From an uncultured Granulicatella sp. (GTDB lineage: Bacteria > Bacillota > Bacilli > Lactobacillales > Aerococcaceae), in contig NZ_CALHIF010000021.1 of the NCBI RefSeq assembly GCF_938030755.1, forward strand, positions 1 through 31,696: a DNA stretch of 31,696 bases, written 5' to 3'. Shown here in pieces: positions 16,138-24,798 of this stretch. Every line of letters starts with the position of its first letter. Position 1 is the first letter of the stretch. A program made the translations under genes and the position numbers. The notes under the pieces were generated by a model that had not been told where the DNA came from, searched no databases, and worked only from the letters and a program-made list of their open reading frames with translations.

Positions 16138-17100
16138 ATGTGGAAAACCATTTTACGTCGTGTGTTATTGATGTTGCCACAAATCTTCATCCTTAGTGTG
16201 CTAGCATTCTTAATCGCGAAGATGATGCCGGGGGATCCATTTACAGGTTTAATTACTCCAGAAACGGATCCAAATACAATTGAAGCTTTACGTGTGAAAG
16301 CCGGATTTTATGATCCAATTCCTGTTCAATATTGGAACTGGATTTCAAAAGCATTCCGCGGAGACTTCGGTCAAAGTTATACTTATAAATATGAAGTAAC
16401 AAAATTAATCGGTGAACGTATTGGTAACACTGTATGGTTATCATTACTAACGATGATTCTAACTTATTTAATTGCATTACCATTAGGGATGATTGCAGGT
16501 CGTTTCCAAAACTCTTGGGCTGATAAAGCAATCGTAGTATATACCTTTATTACTTACTCAATCCCAGTATTCGTATTCGCGTTAGTATTATTATGGTTAT
16601 TTGGTTATACATTAGGTTGGTTCCCAACTCGTGGATCTGTCGATTCAGATGTAGTTGCCGGAACAATGAGTTATTATATGAACAAATTCCACCATATGAT
16701 TTTACCAGCGTTTACGATGGCGATTCTTTCGACTACAGGTACAATTCAATACTTACGTACAGGGGTTATCGATGCGAAAAGCCAAGACTATGTTCGTACT
16801 GCACGTGCGAAAGGGGTTCCTGAAAATGTTGTGTTCAACCGCCATATCTTCCGTAACTCAATCTTACCGATTGCAGCTTTCTTAGGATATGAATTCACTG
16901 GTTTAATCGGTGGTTCTGTGTTTATCGAAAATATCTTCTCATATCCAGGAATGGGGAACTTATTCGTATCATCTATTACAGGACGTGACTACTCAGTAAT
17001 CTTAGCGTTACTATTACTATTTGGTACAGCGACACTTTTAGGTACGCTATTATCAGATATTATTATGAGTATTGTAGACCCACGTGTTCGTGTACAATAA
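16138..17100 (+). CDS. oppB: Oligopeptide transporter permease OppB (system 2)
   Basis: 320 residues with six predicted helices. The N-terminal segment (about 6-27) is followed by MMPGDPFTGLITPETDP, the OppB pattern, and then by GDFGQSYTYKYEV. The EAA loop is at about 218-236 (RTARAKGVPENVVFNRHIF). The C-terminus IVDPRVRVQ is typical. It starts two bases after the oppF stop, behind AAAGGAGG. Codon use is narrow (TTA, CGT, GGT), like the receptor genes, suggesting high expression. It shares only family-level similarity with OppB of system 1, so the two cores are not a recent duplication. Confidence 0.93.
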   Translation: MWKTILRRVLLMLPQIFILSVLAFLIAKMMPGDPFTGLITPETDPNTIEALRVKAGFYDPIPVQYWNWISKAFRGDFGQSYTYKYEVTKLIGERIGNTVWLSLLTMILTYLIALPLGMIAGRFQNSWADKAIVVYTFITYSIPVFVFALVLLWLFGYTLGWFPTRGSVDSDVVAGTMSYYMNKFHHMILPAFTMAILSTTGTIQYLRTGVIDAKSQDYVRTARAKGVPENVVFNRHIFRNSILPIAAFLGYEFTGLIGGSVFIENIFSYPGMGNLFVSSITGRDYSVILALLLLFGTATLLGTLLSDIIMSIVDPRVRVQ

Positions 17101-17118
17101 TAAAAGGAGGAGTAGCAA

Positions 17119-18039
17119 ATGGAGCAAAATAATGTAAATACAGTTGAAGAAACTGTCGTTGAAGAAAGCACCGTATCTACACCGCCTGCTGGTTTTCAGG
17201 TTATTGTACGGGAGTTTTTAAAAGATAAAATTGCCTTAGCAGCGTTAATTTTATTAGTGTTAATTTTCTTAGTGATCTTTATTGGACCATTTTTTATTAA
17301 TGAAGATACAGCTCTTAAAGTAAACATTTTAGGTCGTTATAAAGCGCCAACCAATGCACACTTGTTAGGGACTGACGAAAGTGGTCGTGACGTTTTAGCC
17401 CTCTTAATTATCGGGGCTCGTAACTCGGTGTTAATCGGTTTCTCAGTTACAATATTGACATGTATCGTTGGTATCTTTGTCGGATTGATTTCTGGTTACT
17501 ACGGTAAATGGGTGGATACAACTATCATGCGTGTGGTTGACTTTATCATGATTTTACCAACATTGATGATCATCATCGTGTTCGTAACAGTAATTCCAAA
17601 CTACACAATGTTCCATTTCGTATTTATCATGACAGCCTTCTATTGGGTAGGTTCTGCTCGTTTATTCAGAACACGTACTCTTCAAGAAGCAAGTTTAGAC
17701 TATGTAAATGCATCTAAGACATTAGGTTCAAGTGACTTTAGAATCATGTTCCGTGAAATCTTGCCAAACTTAAGTTCATTAATTATCGTTAACTTAATCT
17801 TACGTTTAGCAGGGAACATCGGTATTGAAACAGGGTTAACTTACTTAGGTTTCGGTTTACCATTTACAACACCATCACTTGGTACATTAATCTCTGCAGC
17901 AAAAAATGCAGATATCATCGAAAACAAATTATGGGTTTGGTTACCAGCTACAATCCTAATCTTAGTGATGATGTTATGTATCAACTATGTTGGTCAAGCA
18001 TTGCAACGTGCAGCGGATTCTCGCCAACGTTTAGGCTAA
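17119..18039 (+). CDS. oppC: Oligopeptide transporter permease OppC (system 2)
   Basis: 306 residues. A Glu/Val/Thr-rich cytoplasmic lead (1-30) precedes the first helix (about 39-57). The OppC signature LLGTDESGRDVLALLIIGARNS (in part at about 76-95) follows, then five helices. The EAA loop is NASKTLGSSDFRIMFREILPN-like (about 196-216). The C-terminus GQALQRAADSRQRLG is typical. ATG behind AAAGGAGGAG. It ends the system 2 operon, 14 bases before a terminator hairpin. Together with the upstream receptors it makes a complete oligopeptide importer. Confidence 0.93.
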   Translation: MEQNNVNTVEETVVEESTVSTPPAGFQVIVREFLKDKIALAALILLVLIFLVIFIGPFFINEDTALKVNILGRYKAPTNAHLLGTDESGRDVLALLIIGARNSVLIGFSVTILTCIVGIFVGLISGYYGKWVDTTIMRVVDFIMILPTLMIIIVFVTVIPNYTMFHFVFIMTAFYWVGSARLFRTRTLQEASLDYVNASKTLGSSDFRIMFREILPNLSSLIIVNLILRLAGNIGIETGLTYLGFGLPFTTPSLGTLISAAKNADIIENKLWVWLPATILILVMMLCINYVGQALQRAADSRQRLG

Positions 18040-18052
18040 TCATCAAATTACA

Positions 18053-18086
18053 AAAGAGATTGAAGGAAGCTTCAGTCTCTTTTTTT
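18053..18086 (+). terminator. Terminator of the system 2 opp operon
   Basis: AAAGAGA-t-TGAAG pairs with CTTCA-g-TCTCTTT (18053-18082), followed by a T-run. Confidence 0.92.
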
Positions 18087-18157
18087 GTGGGAAAAATCTA
18101 AAAAGTAATTTTTCTCGTATCTAATAGAGAAGAAAAGTGTAGGAGTTCGGTGTTTGG

Positions 18158-18186
18158 TTGTGAAATAGAAGGGAATCTAGTAAAAT
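18158..18186 (+). promoter_or_regulatory. Promoter of the YbjN-like gene
   Basis: -35 TTGTGA (18158-18163), 17 bases, -10 TAAAAT (18181-18186). Confidence 0.6.
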
Positions 18187-18218
18187 AGAGAATACAAATG
18201 GCGAAAGGAGTGGCCACG

Positions 18219-18653
18219 ATGTACGTAAGTGAATCATTTGAAACAGTATTAAAGAACCGTGAATTGCAACTGGATAAAAAAGATTTAGGGGATGGTGGAA
18301 TAGCCTTTCTTGGTCTGTATTCAGAAGGAGAAGATGAGTTTCCGTTTAGCGTCATTTTTGAGGATAGCCAGGACCGTACCGATTACCAAATTACTTATGA
18401 AGGAATCGGAAATGGAAAAGACTTAGACTTAGATTTATTTGATGTACTTTTTACCATTAATCGCTTAAACCAGGAGTTAGTGGCCTACTATACACTACTC
18501 ATGGATCCAGACGGTGAACTTTTTATTCGCTATGTGGGAAGAGTAACGCCATTTGAAACTTTTACTTTGTATGAATTACTCGTGATGGGTTCAAAAATTG
18601 CCTCAGAAGTACGAAGAACATTATTAGAGTTAAAGGATGAGAACGATATTTAA
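18219..18653 (+). CDS. Hypothetical acidic protein, possibly YbjN-like
   Basis: 144 residues from the ATG at 18219, eight bases after AAAGGAG. The ATG at 18198 would put that ribosome site inside the gene. The protein is very acidic, soluble and has no cysteine. It shows alternating strand-like segments (FPFSVIFED, YQITYEG, AYYTLLMDPDGELFIRYVGRV) and a closing helix (LYELLVMGSKIASEVRRTLLEL). This layout recalls the YbjN/type III chaperone-like fold, but I see no decisive motif, so the assignment is a guess. It overlaps the next gene by 17 bases, so the two are probably translated together. Confidence 0.7.
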   Translation: MYVSESFETVLKNRELQLDKKDLGDGGIAFLGLYSEGEDEFPFSVIFEDSQDRTDYQITYEGIGNGKDLDLDLFDVLFTINRLNQELVAYYTLLMDPDGELFIRYVGRVTPFETFTLYELLVMGSKIASEVRRTLLELKDENDI

Positions 18654-19068
18654 GAAGTATTCCGATTTGATAAAGCCATTCGACATTATTATTGTACTCG
18701 TTTTATTGGCCTTATCATTTTTACCCAATGCCATTTATGCTTACCAACAAGCAACCGTTAAAGAAGAAGCCAAAATATATGCCATCATTACCATTGATGG
18801 GGAGGAAGTTCAGCGTATTGAGTTGAGCGAAAACACTCCTCGTGAAGAGTTATATTTTGAACCTCATGATAATCAATATAATATTATTGAGGTTGACGGA
18901 ACTAGAATTAGAGATAAAGAGGATAATAGTCCAGATCAGATTGCTGTGAATACGGGTTGGATTTCTAAGCCAGGGCAAACAAGTATTTGCTTGCCACATG
19001 GATTGATGATTGAAATTATTTCAACTGAACCTGCCAACAGTGAGAATGACACCATTATTCCGTTATAA
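18637..19068 (+). CDS. Membrane-anchored NusG domain II protein
   Basis: 143 residues. A short basic start (MRTIFKKYSDLIKPFD) precedes one membrane helix (about 17-36), then an external domain of NusG_II type (about 45-130): IYAIITIDGEEVQRIEL, YNIIEVDGTRIRDKEDNSPDQIAVNTGWISKPGQTSICLPHGLMIEI. In other Firmicutes such proteins sit near ApbE or Gx-transporter genes, but none is seen here. The ribosome site is weak (GAG seven bases upstream, within the preceding gene), which fits translational coupling. The partner and role are unknown. A clear terminator follows. Confidence 0.8.
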   Translation: MRTIFKKYSDLIKPFDIIIVLVLLALSFLPNAIYAYQQATVKEEAKIYAIITIDGEEVQRIELSENTPREELYFEPHDNQYNIIEVDGTRIRDKEDNSPDQIAVNTGWISKPGQTSICLPHGLMIEIISTEPANSENDTIIPL

Positions 19069-19076
19069 AACAAGAG

Positions 19077-19108
19077 AAAGTTCGCTATGGTTGTAGCGGA
19101 CTTTTTTG
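19077..19108 (+). terminator. Terminator after the NusG-II gene
   Basis: AAAGTTCGCTA (19077-19087), loop, TAGCGGACTT with one G-T pair, then TTTTTTG. Confidence 0.88.
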
Positions 19109-19144
19109 TTTCTCGACGGTCCCCATTCCAAGGAGGAGAGCATT

Positions 19145-19180
19145 TTGCCGGTAGCCTTTAAGCTGCGCCAAATTAACTAA
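19145..19180 (+). other. Possible mini-ORF with a strong ribosome site
   Basis: AAGGAGGAG (19130-19138) lies about eight bases before a TTG that opens an 11-codon frame, MPVAFKLRQIN, ending in TAA. There is no promoter I would defend. It could be a chance match or the remnant of a gene start. The gap 19109-19582 otherwise holds repeat copy 3 and the rsmD promoter region. Confidence 0.2.
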
Positions 19181-19279
19181 AATCACACAGCGCATTTATT
19201 ATAACAAGGCCTATTTCAGAGCTTTTAAAATAAGGAGTTCCTCTTAGTAAGAATTTCTCTTTGAATGAGACGATGAGGA

Positions 19280-19445
19280 GAATCAAGCGGATTTTATAAT
19301 CGCAGTAATGGGGAATGACACGAAATGCGAATTAGGAGCCGTAGGAAGTTCTTCCTTACGGCTCCTTTGAGGCTTTTGAGGTGAGAGACTACAGGCTCGA
19401 ACCGTTGTCCCATTACAGCTATTATAAAGAAATCCGCAAGGATTC
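19280..19445 (+). repeat. Foldback repeat copy 3
   Basis: Complete copy with long outer arms. The 5' arm 19280-19312 (GAATC, GCGGATT, TATAATcGC, GTAATGGG) pairs with the 3' arm 19408-19445 (CCCATTAC, GCTATTATA, AATCCGC, GGATTC). The inner hairpin pairs AGGAGCCGTA (19334-19343) with TACGGCTCCT (19357-19366) and has a GGAA/TTCC top. The core GGCTTTTGAGGTGAGAGAC follows, then GGCTCGAACCG. It lies between the terminator of the previous unit and the rsmD promoter. Confidence 0.85.
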
Positions 19446-19550
19446 GAATCATCATCATCTCCTCAACACTCAAGAAGGAGCAAAAGAAATCCTTTGAACA
19501 GTTAATGCACCACTTATTTTATAAAAAACTCACGACATAGCGCTGGAATA

Positions 19551-19559
19551 TGGTATTAT
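19551..19559 (+). promoter_or_regulatory. Extended -10 promoter before rsmD
   Basis: TGGTATTAT (19551-19559) is an extended -10 element about 24 bases before the start. No good -35 is present. Confidence 0.45.
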
Positions 19560-19582
19560 AGTGAAATAAGGAGGAATGCACT

Positions 19583-20158
19583 GTGCGAATTATTTCAGGA
19601 GAATTTGGCGGAAGACGCTTAAAGGCAGTACCGGGTCAAAATACTCGTCCGACGACCGACAAGATAAAAGAATCGCTCTTCAATATTTTGGGCGGTTATT
19701 TTGACGGAGGAGTCATGCTCGACATGTACGGTGGAAGCGGAGCCGTTGCCATTGAGGCCGTTTCTCGTGGGATGGACCGTGCGTTTCTATTCGAGAACAA
19801 TCGCCTTGCACAAAAGACGATTGAGCAAAATATCGAGATTACAAAATCACCCGAGCAATTTCATTTAAAACGACAAAATGTGAAACAAGGACTCAAAACC
19901 ATCGCGAGCGACCCGGCGTTTGAACCGTTCGAGTTGGTGTTTATGGATCCGCCATATCGTCTGCAAGAAATCGTAAAAGACATTGAGCAGCTACAAGAGT
20001 TGAATCTAGTTTCTCCAGACTGCGTGATTGTCTGCGAGGTGGATAAGGAAGTGCAACTTCCAGAGAGAATTTTAGAGTTTGAGCAATATAAGCGCGTGGA
20101 GTATGGGATTACAGCCTTAGTGTTCTTTGACCGTTCGTCCAGCGAAGAGGAGGCTTAA
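19583..20158 (+). CDS. rsmD: 16S rRNA (guanine-966-N2) methyltransferase RsmD
   Basis: 191 residues, full length. The family N-terminus MRIISGEFGGRRLKAVPGQNTRPT-type leads into the SAM site LDMYGGSGAVAIEA (about 46-59). The catalytic motif FMDPPYR is at 120-126. It methylates G966 of 16S rRNA during 30S assembly. The start is GTG, eight bases after AAGGAGG. It opens the conserved rsmD-coaD-protease-comEA-comEC-holA set; coaD begins one base after its stop. In related genomes ylbG lies just upstream, but not here. Confidence 0.95.
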   Translation: MRIISGEFGGRRLKAVPGQNTRPTTDKIKESLFNILGGYFDGGVMLDMYGGSGAVAIEAVSRGMDRAFLFENNRLAQKTIEQNIEITKSPEQFHLKRQNVKQGLKTIASDPAFEPFELVFMDPPYRLQEIVKDIEQLQELNLVSPDCVIVCEVDKEVQLPERILEFEQYKRVEYGITALVFFDRSSSEEEA

Positions 20159-20159
20159 T

Positions 20160-20693
20160 ATGAGAAAAGCGGTAGTAGCTGGAAGCTTTGATCCGATTAC
20201 GAATGGCCATTTAGATATAATCGAGCGAAGCGGTGAGCTCTTCGATGAAGTCATTGTGGTTTTATCGCATAATGTTCAGAAAAATTATTTATTTTCTTTA
20301 GACGAGCGAAAATTGATGGTCGAAAAAGTGATTGCGCATGTGCCCAATGCCAGAGTGGTGGCCGTAAGCGGAGGCTTAACCGTAGAGGCTGCAGTACAAT
20401 TAGGAGCAAGTGTTCTTGTTCGAGGCGTTCGAAATGCGACTGATTTCGAATATGAAGCGACTCTTGCATCTCATAACCGTGTTCAAAACGGAGAAGTTGA
20501 AACAGTTCTTTTGCTCAGTAAGGAAGAATATCGCTTTGTAAGCTCTTCGATGATGAAGGAATTGGCACGTTTTGGTGGGGATGTCAGTCCTTTTGTCCCT
20601 GAAGTTGTAAAAAGCGCCTTAGAAGAAAAGTATAAGGCCGCGCCAGAACGGAAGATTAGAATGAATGAGGAGATTACAAATGTCGAAATCTAA
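20160..20693 (+). CDS. coaD: Phosphopantetheine adenylyltransferase
   Basis: 177 residues from the ATG at 20160 behind GAGGAGG (an upstream in-frame ATG at 20127 lies inside rsmD and lacks a site). CoaD makes dephospho-CoA from 4'-phosphopantetheine and ATP. Nucleotidyltransferase motifs: GSFDPITNGH (8-17), VRGVRNATDFEYE (about 87-99), and SSSMMKE (128-134), where most relatives have ISSTxVKE. The last 15 residues (APERKIRMNEEITNVEI) extend past the usual end. The next gene starts inside coaD (14-base overlap), indicating coupling. Confidence 0.95.
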   Translation: MRKAVVAGSFDPITNGHLDIIERSGELFDEVIVVLSHNVQKNYLFSLDERKLMVEKVIAHVPNARVVAVSGGLTVEAAVQLGASVLVRGVRNATDFEYEATLASHNRVQNGEVETVLLLSKEEYRFVSSSMMKELARFGGDVSPFVPEVVKSALEEKYKAAPERKIRMNEEITNVEI

Positions 20694-21723
20694 GAAATTT
20701 TTTTATATTATTTTAACGGTGATTCTATTAGCGATTATTTCATTCATTCCAATCCCTTACGTCATTGAATCTCCCGGTACGGCTGAAGATGTATCTCAGT
20801 TTCTGAAGGTCAATGGGACAAAGGATGAAGAGGAGGGAACGCTGCGAGTACTGACGGTCTATGTAGAGCAAGCCACCGTCCTAACTTCCTTAAAGCAATT
20901 TTTCAAACATCATGAGATTTTACCTGAAGAAAAAGTGTTTGGAAACTATACTCCTGAGGAATATAATCAACTGCAAGAGTTCAGTATGCGAAATGCTCGT
21001 TCAAAAGCAGTTCGTGTTGCCTTTGAAGCAGCTGGAAAGTCAGTTGAAAGTAAAGTCAACGGTATTTTTGTCACGCGAGTGGATCAAAATTCTAACTTCC
21101 GTGATAAATTAAAAGTCGGCGATATCATTGAAACAATTGATGGAAAGAGACTTGAAAATACGGATGAGAGTCTTGAAGAACTACAAGATTATCTTTCTTC
21201 ACTGCAGCCCGGTCATTATTTATCGCTGATGGTCAAACGGGATGGGAAAAACGAACTCATTCGTGAACAATTAAAAATGAACAGTCGTACCGGTAGAATT
21301 CGTTTAGGATTTGATGGGGAGATTGATGAAGATGTCACTTCGAATCCTTCGATTGAATTTGATCCGCATGGTGTTAGTGGCCCTTCAGGTGGTTTAATGT
21401 TCACACTTGAAATCTATAATCAAATTACAAACAGCCATTTGAAAAAAGGGCATAATATTGCTGGGACTGGGACGATTGAATTAGACGGAAAAGTTGGAAG
21501 AATCGGTGGGATTGATAAAAAGTTAGTTGCAGCAATTGAAGCTGGAGCTACTGTTTTTCTAGCACCGGATGATGAAATCACAGATGAGATGCGTGAGCGT
21601 TATCCAGATATCAAGACAAATTACGAAGAAGTAAAAGAAGCAGCTGAAAAGATAGGGACAGATATTAAAATCTATCCTGTAAAAACTTTACAAGAAGCGA
21701 TTGAGATTCTAAAAAATCTATAA
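20680..21723 (+). CDS. sepM: PDZ and Lon-type membrane serine protease (SepM/YlbL)
   Basis: 347 residues from the ATG at 20680, behind GAGGAG within coaD. A single N-terminal helix (about 8-27) anchors an external protein. A PDZ domain (about 122-200: GIFVTRVDQNSNFRDKLKVGD) leads to a Lon-like S16 domain. The catalytic serine is S236 in GPSGGLMF and the lysine is in GGIDKK (K281). Streptococcal SepM trims competence-stimulating peptide; Bacillus YlbL has a role in the DNA-damage checkpoint. The substrate here is unknown, but the gene next door is comEA. Conserved position after coaD. Confidence 0.9.
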   Translation: MSKSKKFFYIILTVILLAIISFIPIPYVIESPGTAEDVSQFLKVNGTKDEEEGTLRVLTVYVEQATVLTSLKQFFKHHEILPEEKVFGNYTPEEYNQLQEFSMRNARSKAVRVAFEAAGKSVESKVNGIFVTRVDQNSNFRDKLKVGDIIETIDGKRLENTDESLEELQDYLSSLQPGHYLSLMVKRDGKNELIREQLKMNSRTGRIRLGFDGEIDEDVTSNPSIEFDPHGVSGPSGGLMFTLEIYNQITNSHLKKGHNIAGTGTIELDGKVGRIGGIDKKLVAAIEAGATVFLAPDDEITDEMRERYPDIKTNYEEVKEAAEKIGTDIKIYPVKTLQEAIEILKNL

Positions 21724-21782
21724 CAAGAGAGTCATTTTTCTCATATCTTTAATTGGAGCAATCTTTTTAAGGAGTGAGAAAA

Positions 21783-22427
21783 ATGGCTTTTTTTGATGCA
21801 TGGAGAAATAAATGGGAAGAGACTAGTTTGATGGTAAAATTGGGCATTGTATTCCTTTGTTTTATTTTTGGAACGGGGCTTTTTTGGATGAGTCGCCAGG
21901 AGAAAGATGTGGAAGAAGTTGCGCCATCGCTAGCGGAGACAACCATCCTTCCTCAAGAGATAAAGGAAAATACAACCGTTTCAACGGTCATTTATGTAGA
22001 TGTAAAAGGAGAAGTTCACCACCCCGGAGTCTATCAAATGAAAGTAGACAATAGAGTGAAAGATCTCATTGAGGCTTCAGGAGGGTTCACTTCATTAGCG
22101 GATGATCAAAAGTTGAATTTAGCACAATTGTTAGAGGACCAAATGGTGATTGTAGTTCCGAAAAAGGGAGAAGATGTGAATTCGGAGCTATCTCAAGCCC
22201 CCATACCTCAAAAAAAGGAAGTTGGAAAAGAAGGCAAGGTCAATATTAATACAGCAACCGTTGAAGAACTGAAGACATTAAAAGGGATTGGGGAGAAAAA
22301 GGCAGAAGCCATTATAGAATATCGAAAGCAAAATGGTTCCTTTAAAAACAAAGAAGAGCTTATGAAAGTGAGAGGGATTGGAAAGAAATTATATGAATCC
22401 TTTCAAGAAAGAGTGGTTGTCCAATGA
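21783..22427 (+). CDS. comEA: Competence DNA receptor ComEA
   Basis: 214 residues from the ATG at 21783, eight bases after AAGGAG (a GTG at 21774 overlaps that site). Membrane helix about 17-36, SLBB domain about 69-127 (VIYVDVKGEVHHPGVYQM), a linker, and a double helix-hairpin-helix DNA-binding domain 151-214 (GKVNINTATVEELKTLKGIG ... VRGIGKKLYESF). It binds double-stranded DNA outside the membrane and hands it to ComEC. No streptococcal cin-box was found in the 59-base gap upstream. It overlaps comEC by four bases. Confidence 0.95.
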   Translation: MAFFDAWRNKWEETSLMVKLGIVFLCFIFGTGLFWMSRQEKDVEEVAPSLAETTILPQEIKENTTVSTVIYVDVKGEVHHPGVYQMKVDNRVKDLIEASGGFTSLADDQKLNLAQLLEDQMVIVVPKKGEDVNSELSQAPIPQKKEVGKEGKVNINTATVEELKTLKGIGEKKAEAIIEYRKQNGSFKNKEELMKVRGIGKKLYESFQERVVVQ

Positions 22428-24751
22428 TTTACTTTGTTCTTGCAAGCGTGATGGGGACGGCGATGGTCGTCTTTTCAGTCGGGAAAGTGGGATTTGTTCT
22501 TCCTTTACTGCTCATCGTAGTGGGGCTGATCCGTGAAAAATCAGTTCGAAAAAAAGCGATAGGTCTAATGGTCGTTGGAATTTTTTCTATTCGCTCATTT
22601 TATTATGTCCAGGCTATTACACAAACTCCTTTTCACCCTTCACAACCTCTCCATGGGCAAATGATATTAAATCCAAATCACCTTAAAGTGAATGGGGATT
22701 TGTTAACCGGAAGTGCACTTCTAGAAGCAGAAGGAAAGAGTGAAAGAGTGTTTTTCCGTTATACTCTTACTTCGGAAGAGGAGCAAAAGGAATTTCTAGA
22801 ACTGAATCATGTGGTAAAGGTATCTGTTGAAGGAATGATTGAGGAAATCGAACCTGCTCGAAATAGAGGGAATTTTGATGCGAAGAATCATTATTTAAGT
22901 TTGGGGATTCTTCATTCTTTCAAAATTGAGAGTTTATCAAGTAAAAAAGTCGCTGTCAAAGGAATCCATGCTGCTATTGAAAATCTTCGTTTCTGGCTGA
23001 TACATCAAGTGCGCATGCAGAAGGACAATCAGGTCAAACAATATACATTAGCATTGCTTCTTGCGGAAAAATCAGGATTTGATGAAGAAGTTTGGGAACG
23101 GTACAAACAACTTGGGATTCTGCATGTATTAGCGATTTCGGGGCTTCATATTTCGTTAATGGTTTCGGTTCTGCAAAAGTTTTGCTGGAGGTGCGGGATT
23201 ACTCGAGAGAGAACAGATGGTGTATTAATGTGTTTTGTGCTGTTCTATGGGTTTGTCATCGGATGGGGCATTAGTGGGACACGCGCGATTGGAATGGTGA
23301 TCCTCTCGATTCTTTTGAGACGATGGACGCCTCTTCGTCAACACTCTCAACTATGGAGCCTTTTAGGGCTGCTTGTCGTATCGCTCCTCATTTGGTCAGG
23401 AATTCTTTGGAACGTTGCGTTTCAATTAAGCTATACACTTAGCGGAGTGATTCTTCTATTATCCAAGTGGCAAAAAAATGTGCTTCCTAAAATCAACGCT
23501 TCATTATGGATTCCAATAGGAGTGAGTGTTATTGCGTTGCCTCTCATCTGTCAGTATTTCTTCTATTGGAATGCCTTCAGCATCGTCCTTACTGCTTTGT
23601 TTTCGCTACTGTTTGAAGTCTTATTATTTCCGCTATTAACGATTTATCTGATTGCGGTATTGTTGGGATGGGTGAATTTAGTGGCCATCATTTGCATTCT
23701 AGGAGAATCGATTCTCTCTGGGCTCACTCATGTTTTAACCTTTTGTCAGAAGTTTACCTTTACAAAGTTTACATTTGGAATTTGGGAACCATGGGAGTGG
23801 GTTGTTTATTTTTTGCTGATTCTTTTTGCTCTAGTACTATTTGAACGAAGGAAGATGACCGTTATAAAAGGGATTCTTTGTCTGGGGACGCTTATTTTAC
23901 TTCTGATGGAAGTTCCCTATCGTTGGGAAACGGAGCTCCTCATGATAGATGTGGGGCAGGGAGACTCGATTTTATTAGTGGCTCCAGGATGGAATCAAGC
24001 GACATTAATCGACACCGGTGGATTGAGTGATTTTGCCTCCAAAGAAGAATGGAAAAGACGTAGAAGAAAATCCCAAGGAGTCACAACCGTCATTCCTGCG
24101 CTTCAAGCAGAAGGGCTTTCAGAATTATCGCAAGTAATGCTTTCTCATGGAGATGAAGATCATGTCGGGAATCTTCAAGCAATCGCCCAGCAGATTAGAA
24201 TTAAAGAAATGGTGATTGGAAAAGGGATGGAGAACCTTCCATTGATGCAACAGTTGAAAAGGGACTATCCGTCCATACGGTGGAAGTTGGTTTCTTCAGG
24301 CGACAAGTGGAAACGGAACCAAATGAAGTGGAAGATCCTCTGGCCTAAAGAAACTTCCAAAGGAGAAAATGATGATTCAATTGTAGCTCTTCTAACGATT
24401 CAAAAATATACCGTGTTGCTCACTGGCGATGCTTCTGAAAAAGTAGAAGACACTATTCTAAAGGGGATTCCCAACTTGCATTTTTCAATTTTGAAAGTGG
24501 GACATCATGGAAGCCGAACGTCTACAAGTGAAGCATTGCTAAAAAAAGCTTTGCCTTCTATTACTTTGATTTCTTGTGGGAAGAATAATCGGTATCGCCA
24601 TCCTTCAATCGAGACGGTAGGAAGGCTGAATGGCATACACGCTCATATTTTCCGCACGGATCAAGATGGGCAAATTCGTCTTTATTTGAGAAAAGAAGAG
24701 ATAGAAATTTCTACGAAACTCTCGAAAAAACATCAAAAATTGAAAGAATAG
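22424..24751 (+). CDS. comEC: Competence DNA channel ComEC/Rec2
   Basis: 775 residues, full length and intact. N-terminal helices and an OB-like DUF4131 region (about 70-180) lead to the Competence membrane domain (about 200-480) with HVLAISGLHISLMV. The metallo-beta-lactamase-like domain (about 505-755) has LLMIDVGQGDSILL, SHGDEDHVGN, TGDAS and KVGHHGSRTSTSE. ComEC carries single-stranded DNA across the membrane during transformation, and its C-terminal domain probably degrades the other strand. The start overlaps comEA by four bases. No frameshift is seen, so the uptake channel could be functional. Confidence 0.95.
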   Translation: MIYFVLASVMGTAMVVFSVGKVGFVLPLLLIVVGLIREKSVRKKAIGLMVVGIFSIRSFYYVQAITQTPFHPSQPLHGQMILNPNHLKVNGDLLTGSALLEAEGKSERVFFRYTLTSEEEQKEFLELNHVVKVSVEGMIEEIEPARNRGNFDAKNHYLSLGILHSFKIESLSSKKVAVKGIHAAIENLRFWLIHQVRMQKDNQVKQYTLALLLAEKSGFDEEVWERYKQLGILHVLAISGLHISLMVSVLQKFCWRCGITRERTDGVLMCFVLFYGFVIGWGISGTRAIGMVILSILLRRWTPLRQHSQLWSLLGLLVVSLLIWSGILWNVAFQLSYTLSGVILLLSKWQKNVLPKINASLWIPIGVSVIALPLICQYFFYWNAFSIVLTALFSLLFEVLLFPLLTIYLIAVLLGWVNLVAIICILGESILSGLTHVLTFCQKFTFTKFTFGIWEPWEWVVYFLLILFALVLFERRKMTVIKGILCLGTLILLLMEVPYRWETELLMIDVGQGDSILLVAPGWNQATLIDTGGLSDFASKEEWKRRRRKSQGVTTVIPALQAEGLSELSQVMLSHGDEDHVGNLQAIAQQIRIKEMVIGKGMENLPLMQQLKRDYPSIRWKLVSSGDKWKRNQMKWKILWPKETSKGENDDSIVALLTIQKYTVLLTGDASEKVEDTILKGIPNLHFSILKVGHHGSRTSTSEALLKKALPSITLISCGKNNRYRHPSIETVGRLNGIHAHIFRTDQDGQIRLYLRKEEIEISTKLSKKHQKLKE

Positions 24752-24798
24752 ACAAAGCTCACATTTCAAGATAAACTTAAAGAACAGGAGGAGGAAAG

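Noticed and set aside
21724..21782. Competence cin-box or ComK site before comEA
   Set aside because: No TACGAATA or clear A4-N5-T4 pair in the 59-base gap; transcription may come from upstream.
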